Positions 1-36,600 of a stretch of 64,000 nt of DNA are shown here, piece after piece. Location: positions 25,343,676 through 25,407,675 of the forward strand of contig JAJLRJ010000010.1 of the NCBI GenBank assembly GCA_024195265.1. The letters run 5' to 3'. Below the pieces are notes generated by a model. It was not told where the DNA came from. It saw only the letters and a list, made by a program, of their open reading frames with translations, and made no database searches. Both the position numbers and the translations under genes were made by a program. This DNA comes from Dendrophyllia cribrosa (taxonomy: Eukaryota; Cnidaria; Anthozoa; Scleractinia; Dendrophylliidae). Every line of letters begins with the position of its first letter. The stretch's first letter is position 1.

Positions 1-164
1 AAACAACATTGATGAGGGGGGAGGGGTAAGGAAAGGTAGCAATGGTGCACTCTTCCAAAAAAGCACTTGTGAATGAAAGTGTCTCAACTACTTTTGCAGC
101 TAATTGTAGAACATAATGAGACTCGGAACCACTGTACCTATCTTGTATATGTCGGTAATCATTC

Positions 165-1047
165 TACTCCAATCCACAGTCCAGCTATGTGGGCTTGCTG
201 TGGCTTGTGTGTGTCATGAACCTGTAATTGATTAGCATCCAATTCACCGTCCAGCTATGTGGGCTTCCTGTGGCTTGTGTGTGACATGAACCTGTAATTG
301 ATTAGCATCCAATTCACCGTCCAGCTATGTGGGCTTCCTGTGGCTTGTGTGTGACATGAACCTGTAATTGATTAGCATCCAATCCACGGTCCAGCTGTGT
401 AGGCTTCCTGTGGCTTGTGTGTGACATGAACCTTTAGTGGACTATCATCCAATCCACGGTCCAGCTACGTTGGCTTCCTGTGGCTTGTGTGTGACATGAA
501 CCTGAAGTGGACTAGCATCCAATCCACAGTCCAGCTATGTAGGCTTCCTGTGGCTTGTTTGTGACATGAACCTGTAGTGGACTATCATCCAATCCACAGT
601 CCAGATGTGTGGGCTTCCTGTGACTTGTGTGTGACATGAACCTGTAGTTGATTAGCATCCAATCCACGGTCCAGCTATGTGGGCTTCCTGTGGCTTGTGT
701 GTGATGTGAACCTGTAGTGGACTATCATCCAATCCACGGTCCAGCTGTGTGAGCTTCCTGTGGCTTGTGTGTGACATGAACCTGTAGTTGATTAGCATCC
801 AATCCACAGTCCAGCTATGTGGGTTTCCTGTGGCTTGTGTGTGACATGAACCTGTAGTGGACTATCATCCAATCCACAGTCCAGCTGTGTGGGCTTCCTG
901 TGGCTTGTGTGTGACATGAACCTGTAGTGGACTATCATCCAATCCACAGTCCAGCTATGTGGGCTTCCTGTGGCTTGTGTATGACTTGAACCTGTGGTTG
1001 ATTAGCATCCAATCCATGGTCCATCTGTGTGGGCTTCCTGTGGCTTG
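165..1047. repeat. 70-bp tandem repeat, about 12.6 copies
   Basis: The phrase GGCTTCCTGTGGCTTGTGTG recurs every 70 bases. The unit also contains CATGAACCTGTAGTGG and CATCCAATCCACAGTCCAG. Copies differ by a few substitutions and keep their length. The array ends about 60 bases before GK exon 1106-1183, so it lies in the intron upstream of it. Confidence 0.93.
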
Positions 1048-1105
1048 TTGCTTTTTATCCACCTTATTGGCTCAATAAATCAAGCTTCTGTAATATATTT
1101 TTCAG

Positions 1106-26037
<24,932 letters not shown>

Positions 26038-26168
26038 TAGAGAGAAAAAAAGTAGAGAAAATTATAAATTGTATTTATGAGTGATGTAGCATCAAATTGC
26101 TATGGAAATTAGTCTATGAAGATTTTGATCGGTTAAATGATTTCCTCCTGTAAGTTGAAGTTACCACT

Positions 26169-26174
26169 AATAAA
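26169..26174 (+). terminator. Polyadenylation signal of GK
   Basis: AATAAA lies about 130 bases after the GK stop codon, with no better hexamer between them. The distance fits a short 3' UTR. Confidence 0.6.
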
Positions 26175-26440
26175 CGTCACTAAATATGGAAGCGCTGGGG
26201 GCATAAACGAGATGGCTCTTAGATCTTCTTTATTATTAATTATATTTTTATATCATTTTTCATTTAACATAAGAGGTTATTGTAAGTCATGTACAAACAA
26301 AATATTATTTTTTATGTTGGAATATTGACCAAGCACAAGGCATTTGGCAATATTATTAACAATGTCATTTAGTCCAACATCACATGCATAACAATAAACA
26401 TGACTATTTTCTTCTGTCGAGTTTGGAGATGAAATACTTG

Positions 26441-26665
26441 AAGGTGATGTTACATGGGACGATTCGCAACAACGATTTTTAGCGCAACAAAATTAACGAC
26501 AGGTATGTTACACAAAATAACTTGAGCAAAATTCATGTTTTTGCGTTGCAAGTTTCTTGAAGCTGAATCAAAACCTGGCAACGAAAAAATTGCGAAGAAA
26601 ATCGTCCGTGCACCCATGTTGCGCTACAAATCGTTGTTGCGAATTGTTCTGTCTAACATCACCTT
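26441..26665. mobile_element. MITE with AAGGTGATGTTA ends
   Basis: Left AAGGTGATGTTACATGGGAC plus GATTCGCAACAACGATTT is inverted at the right as AAATCGTTGTTGCGAATTGT ... TAACATCACCTT. It lies between the convergent GK and ASCC2 genes. No coding capacity. Confidence 0.7.
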
Positions 26666-27613
26666 AACGGCACGTTTTTTGGGAACATTCTGGCCAATTC
26701 AAAAACAGAATACCTCTCAATATTGCACCTATACCTCTCGTAAAAAAACGAAAAGAAGCCGCTACTTTGACTATGTGTACCTGGAAAATTTTTGGTGTGT
26801 GACAATGTAAACAACATAGTTTGTTAGCGTTTTCTGATTTCAGGTCCCAAAAAAATGCTTCCTTAGGTGTGACCACTTACTAAATGAAAGCTATTTCTAT
26901 TCTACTCTGCAGACTTGCACTGTCATTGTTTGGTTACCAATGCCCCTCTCCCCCCTACCAACCTTCATTCAAGGGGTTCAAAACTGAGTTTTGGTAGATG
27001 TCAATCAAAGAAAAGCTGTTAAAATTCTTTTCAATTGTCAAAGCTTTCAAGGTAACAGGGTACTTGACCAAACAGAAATGAACAATTTTATCCATGAAAA
27101 TTTTAACTCTGTCAAAATCAAATTCTAAACCAGTTAGAACTCAACAGAAAGAACAGTGTTACATGTAAAGTTCAATGTATATACAGTGGAATCCCGATTA
27201 TTCGAACCGAAACTCGGGATTCCACTGTATATATATAAAATGTAGGTGACAGCTCGAAATAATATCTTTTCGAGTCTTCATTTGTTGCAACCGTTTTCTT
27301 CCCTTTTAAATTGCATTTTTAAAATAGAATTTGTTATCATTGTTCAGGTGTTTTTCTAAGTAGCTACAATAGCTACATTGTTTATCTTTTGGTTCTGTTG
27401 ACTTGGAGTCCAGGTGGAATGCATTAAACAAGATAATGTATTGTTGCAGGCTTTATTGATGTCCACCAAAACTCAACTTTAGCCCTTTATGGTGTAGGGG
27501 AGCAGGTATAAGCGAGTTCTTCCTTTTAAAATCTCTGTTTTGTAAGTGCTTCGTCACTATTACATTGGAGTAATACTTGAGATTTGAACTTGAACCATGA
27601 AACAAAATAATCA
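26666..27613. other. Spacer between convergent GK and ASCC2
   Basis: No gene seen. A short pogo-like fold-back (27177-27236) has ACAGTGGAATCCCGA inverted as TCGGGATTCCACTGT within TATATA flanks. The remainder is unremarkable AT-rich sequence. Confidence 0.6.
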
Positions 27614-27619
27614 TTTAAT
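27614..27619 (-). terminator. Polyadenylation signal of ASCC2 (ATTAAA)
   Basis: ATTAAA on the - strand about 25 bases after the ASCC2 stop. It is the closest standard hexamer variant; the short distance makes a very short 3' UTR, so a later signal may be used instead. Confidence 0.35.
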
Positions 27620-27641
27620 AATTTACTATTGAAAGGAAATG

Positions 27642-30600
27642 TTAGCGTGATGGTAGCATTCCCATCCCCTTGTTTCTCTTCACTGCTGCTCCAGCTTTGC
27701 GGTTGTGATTGGCTCTTGTCCCTTTATTTCTTTCATTGTGTGCTCTGTGTCTTGTTTCTGTAGCACTCACCCCCCTGCCACGCCCTCTTGTACCTCCCCT
27801 CTGCCCCCCTTTTGCAGCTTCATCTTTTTTCGGACCCTCTTTAACATGTCCTCTCCCACGTTGTCTGCGATTTATTAAAGATTTGTCAACTTGGCCTTCT
27901 GTTTTGCCTGTGCCTTTTTCTGTGGTTAAATTGTCTTCTTCGCTTTCATCATCATCATCGTCGTCATCATCTGATGGTACAGGAGAGCCACCCAAAACAC
28001 GCGGAATTGTAAAGGGTCTGTGAATTTAAACATAGGTTATCAGTAATGTCGAAGACATGAGATCATTATACAGTTGAACCATCTGTTGTAAGCAATCACC
28101 TCTCTTACAGCCTGTGAACAGGTCTCCGTTGGGTATCGAAAAGAGGCCACAAGAAAAGCGAGCAGAGGAAAAACTGGGAAGAGGGGAAGGCCCGTGGACA
28201 AAGCATTGATGCTGTCATTTCAAGTGCACCTGATTTTGGTGTAGTCTGTGATTGGTCAGGGTTTGCTGTAATGTTTATTTCCACTGAATCGCATAGCCTG
28301 GGTAGTTGGCGCTATTGTCCGTGTGATTGTAAAGTTTTGGCAGCAGAACGGTCATGAGTGGTGAAATCCACGAGAAAAACTTTGCTATCGTACGGATAAT
28401 ACTGCCAGCTGCGCAGGCTACTGAAATGCGATGTAAGCTGCAGGTGAAATGACTACTTCTCTAAAAGGACTCACCTTCGCACTGTAAGTTCATCTGCTGA
28501 ATCAGCATCTTGTGCCCCCACATTTTGAGAGTCATATGTATCATCATATTCATCATCATACAAGCTAGCAGTCCACACATGCCGATTAAACACATCATAA
28601 GCAGAATAGCGCTCCTTCACTGATTCAGTGATGTCACTCTTATCAGTTAACAATGTCTTGAGACTTCCTTTATCACGACGCTTCCCTTTGTGAATTTTTG
28701 AAACGTCGACCTTGTTCCCTGCAAAAACGTCAAATTCATCTTTATCATAGACCGAGTGCCTTTGCTCCAGTAATGTCTTTGTTAGTTGTTTTCTGCTTTT
28801 CATCGCCTCGTCTTTTGACAAGTTTCTGTCCAAGTTTTGAAGGGAAGGTGGCAGGTTGTCTTCTAGTACCAAGTTGATGACTTGTTCCACATCATAATTT
28901 AGTTCCTCTAAACAGAGAATAACAAACCCATCTCCCAGTCCCGGCAGCAAGTCCTGAACATGGCTCACCAGCGAAAACAACTCCACGTCATTCACAGTTT
29001 TAGAAGTTGCTCCATCATTCTGTAAATTGACAAAAAAAGAATTGGGTATTCAGAGAGAAGAAACTTTCTATTTCTTTCTTTACTAAAGTAAGCTGGAGGA
29101 GTTGAAGACAAATTCAGGAATTTGGAGATTGAGTAAGTGATCATAGAGATCTGCATCCCCCAAAATAGACTTTGTTTTATGGTAGACATTACACTTGATA
29201 AATGATCATGTAAGAATGACCAGTGTCTTGGCACCAGAGGTTTTCTTGCAACACTCCTGAGCACTCGGCAAAGAAAACGGCGTACAGTTTTAGAAGCACT
29301 TCAGAGGCGTGAAATATGAGAGAGACGAGAGCATGAGAAAAGTCTCTGGCACTGAGAGATGGAGGTTGAAAAATACACTCTGTATTCATTTTCTTCCACT
29401 AAAAACAGTTTATGTTGGAAAAACAAAATGAACTACCTTAGAATGAGTGTATTTTGTCATTAACCCTTTCCCCACTCCCAGAGTCAATTATGGAGACATG
29501 TAGTGTAGTTCTAACTTTTGATTCTGTGGGCAAAATCCTATGGTGTAACCATTCATATGAAACCTCTTCAGCAGTACTTTTGCATGGTACCATTTGTTTT
29601 TCAATATTTTACAAAATGAAATTTGGAATTTTTCTTGAATTTTAATGTTTGGCATTCTTGGGAGTGAAAGGGTTAAGGATACTCTCCCCTACCTCCCAAG
29701 CTCTCCAAAAATACCACATGCAGGAAAAGGAGGTAAACTGAAATAATACTGTCAACTCTCTCTTATAACGGACACCTCTATAAGACGGACATCTGGTGTT
29801 GATCCCTGCCGTTTGTCAGTCATTTTACTCTAACTAAACTCTCTATAAGATGAACACCTCTCTTAGACGGACAACAGACACTTGAGAAGTGCTTTTTAGT
29901 GAAAAATACTTCAAAACGGAAATGTAGGTGCTGAATATGAACAAATGAGTCCACTTTTCTAATTTTTTTTTTCTTCCAGTTTGTAGGTTTTGATTATTAT
30001 AAGTAAACAGACGTGTATTCATTGAACATAGGTTAAGCAGAATTACTGATGTCATGTTACGTCGACTCTCTATGCGCCAGACCTCTCTAAGGGCTGATTT
30101 ACACTACAACTTTGTTGCATGCGACACGCTTACGGCATGCTTACGACATGACTTAAGCTGATTTACACGGAGTAATTCGTGTTGTAAGCATGCCGTAAGC
30201 ATGTTCTAAGACGGACAGTTGGAGCCGGTCCTGACGGTGTCCGTCTTGGAGAGAGCTGACTGTATTATTTTTTATGAACACTATTCAACACAAAATCATT
30301 CACCCTTTCCTCCACAACTCCCTTAACATCTGCAATATCCCCTTCTGTCCATTCCTCAAATTGGCCATTAACAGCAACAGTGTCGCCAGCACTGTGTTGT
30401 GCAAATGGGTAATGTTCTTGTTCACCAGAATTCTTTTTCCCAGTTAAGTGGCTTGGAAATACTTTTCTTGCACTTTCCACAGCAGCCATAATATACTCCA
30501 CTCTTGTTTCATCCATGCTTGCAGTTGACAGCTGAATTCTGTTTAAGTCTTCTTTTATGCTGAATCTGGAGTCATAGCTACTCAGAAATCTAAAATAAAT

Positions 30601-33600
30601 GCCAATAAAATAAAAACGTTAGACAAGTACAATCTGTTGACAGATTTGATGACATTGTGAGTTTGATCATCAGTAATCCCTCTCAAGGAATGAGAGGATA
30701 TCGAAGATTCCTTTTCTAGACTGCTTAATGAGCAGGTGGGGAGGGGTACATTTTCTTGGGGTTTTAAAATTCAATTTTTGGTACCACTTACAAGGCTGGG
30801 CAAACCTAAAACTGGATGACCACAGCTAGGATTGTTTTTTTGTGACTTTTACAGTAGGTTTTTTCATACCTAAAACTAACTTGGATGCATGTTAATAAAA
30901 TTATGACAGAAACTATTTATTAGTGACCTTTTCTCAGAAAGAATTGATGTTAGCACTTGCAGAAAATCTTCAACACAATTTTGCACTTGGTCATCACTGC
31001 TGTTCCTTTCTCTGTGACATAAGAAAAACAATGAAAATAATGTCAGTATTTTGGAGCAAGATGTATGAAGTACATGTTTGCCTGTAAACGTGCAGTGAAA
31101 TGGTTGCTTGTAGTAAAGTGTTTCCCTGGGAGATTACTGTCAGTATTCAGTTGATCTAATTAACTGCCCACTTTTTGTACTGCTTTTTGTACTGCTTTTT
31201 GCTCTTCAACCCCTGGGGGGTATTCTCATATAAAGCTACATGTGCCGCTATGAAGGGTATGGTTTTCAAGCAGTTTAGTCTGGGTAGGGTATAGAAATTA
31301 CAGAGTTTTTGTCTAAAAATTTAGGGTATCATTTGCCAGGAAACTGACAGGGGATAGGGTAGGAATTTTTGGTGTCTAGTCAAGAATAGGGTTGCCAATC
31401 AATGCAAATTCCTAGTCCCAGCAGCACACCCCCACCCAAAAGTATACCACGTACCCCCCCCCCCCCCCCCCCTCCCTTACCTGGGCTTCACCCAGATTTA
31501 CAAAAGGTAGAAATTGAAAGATGTCTTTACAACAGCATGTACCTAATTACATGTAGCATAAATTAACAAGGAGCAATCACTACCCCCCCTCCACCCCTGC
31601 ATGGGATAACAGATCATCAAAGGTTTATTCCCTGGGCCAGCTTATACAAAACAACCATAAGTGGAGGTTTTGTCAAAGTACAGGTAAGCCCTGGTTACAG
31701 AGGGTTTTTTCTTGTGTTTTTGCAGAGCTCTTAGTGGTTAACCCTCAGTTTAACACCCAAGAGTGCCAGATATCAAAATTTAAGAAAAATCCCAAATTTC
31801 ATTTTGTAAAATATTGGAAAACAGATGGTACAATGCAAAAGTACTGCTGAAGAGGTTTCATTTGAATGGTCACACCATAGGATTTTGTTCAAGGCTCAAA
31901 AGTTAGAATAACAAGTTACATGTCTCCATAATTGACTCTGGGAGTGAAAGGGTTTTCGCAAGAGATCAGAGAACACAAGACAATTCCTTGACAAGGAGCG
32001 ATTGGATGCATAAAACCTCCACTTATCTAATACGGTTATTTTATGCAACTGGGCCCAGGATTCAAACAATGGACCTTCAGATCAATGTTGAACACATTAA
32101 CGACTTGATCACCACACCTCCTGTTACATAGTGTATAATTACACCGGCAGTTAATATGTTACTGGAAATAGTTTTAATGGCATCTTGTGATGATCTCATT
32201 GTGGGCCTGGGGGAAGCCATGATGCATGTTTGATGTGGAAAGAATCGGTTATCTTGTGTGATCTTGTAACACTGTTGCACTCAAAAATAAAAGATGGGAT
32301 TTAATTCACACCTACTGCAAAAACTTTAAAGGGTACAAGTAAATTGTTGGAAAAGGGTCAATTTTGTGATGGACTACAGTCTGTAGATTTTCACTCAGAC
32401 AGATAGGTGCAGCAATAATAAAGACCCTATTGCCTTCACCCTACAGATTGATCTGGAATCTGAGGACCAAAGGCTACATAAAGTGAAGTCAGATGAACTA
32501 AATCTTAAAATTTTTTAACAGAAAAAATGTTTCAAAACTATAAATTAATTAAGAATATTTTATGTTACATCAATCTGAACATACCCGTTTGCCAATGGTT
32601 CAATACAACATGTGTGAAGGACCTCACGGCAAACCTTAATGAGCGCCACTTTGACAAGCTTCCACTTCTCCTTTAACTTCTGTGATTCAGTGTCAATTAA
32701 CCGCTGTCTAAAATATGGGACAATCAGTTCAAAGAAGCAAGCCAATCTTTGCACAAAATCACGTCTGTAAAAAGAATCACAGACTGGAGGAAATGTACTC
32801 ATGAATGCCAACAATGTCTCTGTGGTATCACTCAAATAAAGCACAATATCTTCAAGTTGTTGAATGGACAAGGATGCTTTTGGGCCATTCTTCATGTCAC
32901 TTAGCTTTTGAGGTTCATTGGTTTCTTCTTCTACTTTGTGTAGAATTCCGCATCTTGACAATATATCACCTAATGTTTCGTAAATCGTTGGGATTGTTGC
33001 ATAAAGGTCACTGTGATACCTTAAAAGAAAAAGACACTTTATTATGCTAACTTTAATGACATGAAAATTAAAGACACCAGTGCAAGGAAAAATCAAACTG
33101 TAATATTCTGGGCCAAATAAACCAGCCAAAGTTTCGAGAACTCAACTTCCTTTATTCTAGCTACTGACAACCTGTTTCATCCGAATCGATCTGTTGGAAA
33201 ACTACTGGAGGAGCGGTTACACAGCTCATAACATACCACACTCCCCCACTTAGTCACGAAAACTATCTTAATAAATCAACATCAAACTCATCTTACAGTT
33301 CTTAAGTGTCTCTGTCCTAATAACCTAATAAGTCACTTAGTAACAAAATCAGCCAAGTATCGAGGGGCGTGTCTGTTCCTACTAGGGTAGCGCCTTTCTA
33401 GGACTTCTTGTGAAGCAGATTGCACAGGTTCCATAGGTGGTCTCGGGGTTTCTTTCAGCTGCAATTCTGGCTTTTCAGCTTCCAACGGTGCTGAAATCGT
33501 GTCTTCCTGGACCTCCTCTTGATTAGCAGTGGATGCTTGGGGAACGCTGGACCGCTGTATGAGGTGGTCTTGGTGCCTTTTCAACAGTCGCCCATCTTCC

Positions 33601-36600
33601 AGTTGAACTGCAAATGAAGTTGGACCAATCGACTGTTTCAAAACGCCCGGCATCCACTTCGGTACTCTTCTGAAGTTGCTTGCGTAAACTGTTTCTCCTT
33701 CGAGCATGGTACGTTCCTTAGCATGCCAGTCATGTGCCTGTTTCTGAGAAGCCTGGCTTTGTCGCACTTTCCTTCCAATTTCTGGGTAGACTAAATCTAG
33801 TCTCGATCTGGGTTTCCTTCCTAGGAGTAATTCTGCTGGTGACACTCCTGTTGAAGTCTGAGGGGTGATTCTGTAACGAGCTAGAAATCGCGAAACTCGC
33901 GTCTCCACACTTCCTCCATTCATCTTCTTCATCCCCTCCTTAAATGTTTGAACCGCTCTTTCTGCCATTCCGTTTGATGCAGGGTGATAGGGTGCGGTTT
34001 TGATGTGACGAATTCCGTTCTGTTTGAGGAAATCTTCAAACTCTTCGCTTGTGAAGTTGCTGCCATTGTCTGTAACGACGGTTTCCGGCAGGCCATGTGT
34101 TGCAAAAGCGATTCTCAATTTCTCGATGGTTGCGCTCGATGTCGATGTGTTCATTGGAAACGCCTCCATCCATTTAGAGTGAGCATCTACCACGATGAGG
34201 AACATCTTTCCAAGGAACGGACCTGCGTAGTCTAGGTGAAGTCGAACCCAGGGTTTATTAGGCCATTCCCAGGGATGTAAAGGAGCTTCTGGTGGTGACT
34301 TCCTGTTTTCCTGGCAAGGACTGCACTGGCGTACCTTCTGCTCCAAATCGGCATCCATTTTTGGCCACCACACGTAACTTCTCGCCAATGCCTTCATACG
34401 GCAAATTCCAGGGTGCGTCTCGTGTAACTCCTCTACCACTCTTGCTCTTTCTTTAGGGGGTACCACCACTCGATTTCCCCACAGCAGACACCCATCTTGA
34501 ACACTTAATTCATCTTTCCTAGTGAAATAGGGCTTTAATACTTCATCTGAGTTGTGAATAGGCCAACCTTGCTGTACATACTTGATCACTTGTGACAGTA
34601 TCGGATCACACCTGGTTCCAGTTCTGATCTCATTCACACTTACTGGTGTCGAATTTAAAAGTTCCATTGCAAACACAGTTTCTGCAGGCAACGGTGTAGT
34701 CGGCGGACTAACCGGCAAGGGTAGCCGGCTGAGGGCATCAGCATTGGCGTGTTCCGGTCCTGGTTTGTAATTAATGGAGTAGTTGTAGGTAGCCAGTGTC
34801 AAGGCCCAACGCTGAATTCTCGCTGCTGCCATGGTAGGTATAGCCTTCTTCTCATTAAACAATGATTCCAACGGTTTATGGTCAGTTACTAAGGTAAAAT
34901 GTCTGCCGTAAATGTACTGGTGAAACTTCTTCACGCCAAATACCAGAGCGAGTGCTTCTCTTTCAAGGTTAGAGTAATTTCTTTCTGCCGTGGACAGTGT
35001 CCTAGAAGCATATGCGATTGGATGCTCCGAGCCATTATCCATTCGATGCGAGAGGACGGCTCCTAAACCATGTTGGGACGCATCGCATGCCAAGGTTATC
35101 TTCTTCTGACTGTCGTAGTGGACTAGGAGTCTAGAGGACTTCAGGAATTCCTTTGATTGCTGGAATGCTTGCATCTGTTCTTTACCCCAATGCCAGCGAG
35201 TCTCTTTACGCAGCAATTCATGCAATGGAGCCAAAACACTAGACAAGTTGGGTAGAAATTTCTGGTAGTAGTTGATCATGCCTAGGTACGATTTGAGCTC
35301 CGACACATTCGTGGGCGCTGGAGCATTGGTAATAGCGTCGACTTTGTCTTCCAACGGTTGAATACCTTCCTTGCTGACCTTGTGACCCAGGTAGGTTACG
35401 TGAGGTTCCATGAACACACACTTGCTTTACCGAAGTCGTAAGCCAGCGCTTGCTAGTCGTTTCAAGACTTCTTCCAGGTTGTTTAAGTGATCTTCGTCAC
35501 AAGCTCCGGACACTAGGATGTCATCCACCCGGACGATGACGTAAGGAATGTTCTGCAGTAGATTTTCCATGTTCCGCTGAAAGATTCCCGGTGCAGATGA
35601 TATCCCGTAGGGTAGACGGTTGTATTGGAACAATCCTTTGTGCGTGTTGATAGTAGTGTACTGTTTAGATTCATCATCAAGAAGTAACTGCTGGTATGCC
35701 TGGCTCATGTCCAGTTTAGTAAATTTTTCGCCTCCTGCTAGAGTTGCTAAGAGATCTTCAACCTTTGGGATAGGATAACTGTCCAGCTTAGACTCTTGAT
35801 TTACAGTTGTTTTGTAATCTCCACAGATGCGAATTGAGCCATCTGGTTTCAAAATAGGTACAATGGGGGCTGCCCATTCCGAGAACTGGACAGGTTCAAT
35901 TGTTCCCTCGTCTTGTAACCTCTTGAGTTCAGCCTCTACTTTCTCTGTCATGGCGTAAGGCACTGGTCTGGCCTTCAAAAACTTCGGTTTTGCCTCTTTT
36001 TCCACATGAATCTTTGCCTGCGGGCCCGTGAATGTTCCAAGTCCTTCTTGAAACACTTCCGAGTACTGATCAATCAATCTTCCAAGTGTAGACTCTTGGT
36101 TGTTTCCATCAACTTGCATTTTGAATAACTGCTTCCAGTTGAGAGTCAGAACTCTCAACCAGTCTCTTCCCAGTAAGTTAGGACCCGATCCTTCCACTAC
36201 GAGTGTTCGCAGCTCCACTTCTTGTTTCTCATACTTTACCACAATGTTCACAGTTCCTAAGACCTTTACTAATTCACCTGTATACGTTCTGAGTTTCACT
36301 TTAGCGGTTCCCATCTGCGGTTGATTCTTCCCAGAATTTCCATCAATGATTCTCTTGTAGGTTTCTTCATTGATAATTGTAGCTGCAGCACCAGTGTCAA
36401 CTTCCATGCTTGTCTGAACTCCGTTTAGTTGTAGGTCGACTCGATACGGTTCTCTCTCCTTTGCGGCTATGTGAAACATTGTGTATTCTTCATATTCTTC
36501 CTCAGCCTCTTCTGCTGTCTCCAGGTGATGCGTGTTTCCAAATTTGCTGCTGCTTCGAGAGCCCACTTTACGTTTACTGCGGCATTTGCTTGCTTTGTGA

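Noticed and set aside
165..1047. CRISPR-like regular repeats
   Set aside because: Direct tandem repeats of 70 bp without unique spacers, in animal intronic DNA; a minisatellite.
35417..35429. Programmed frameshift or separate pol start in the Gypsy element
   Set aside because: The frame is identical on both sides of the TAA and the site lies inside RT, not between gag and pol; a nonsense mutation is simpler.
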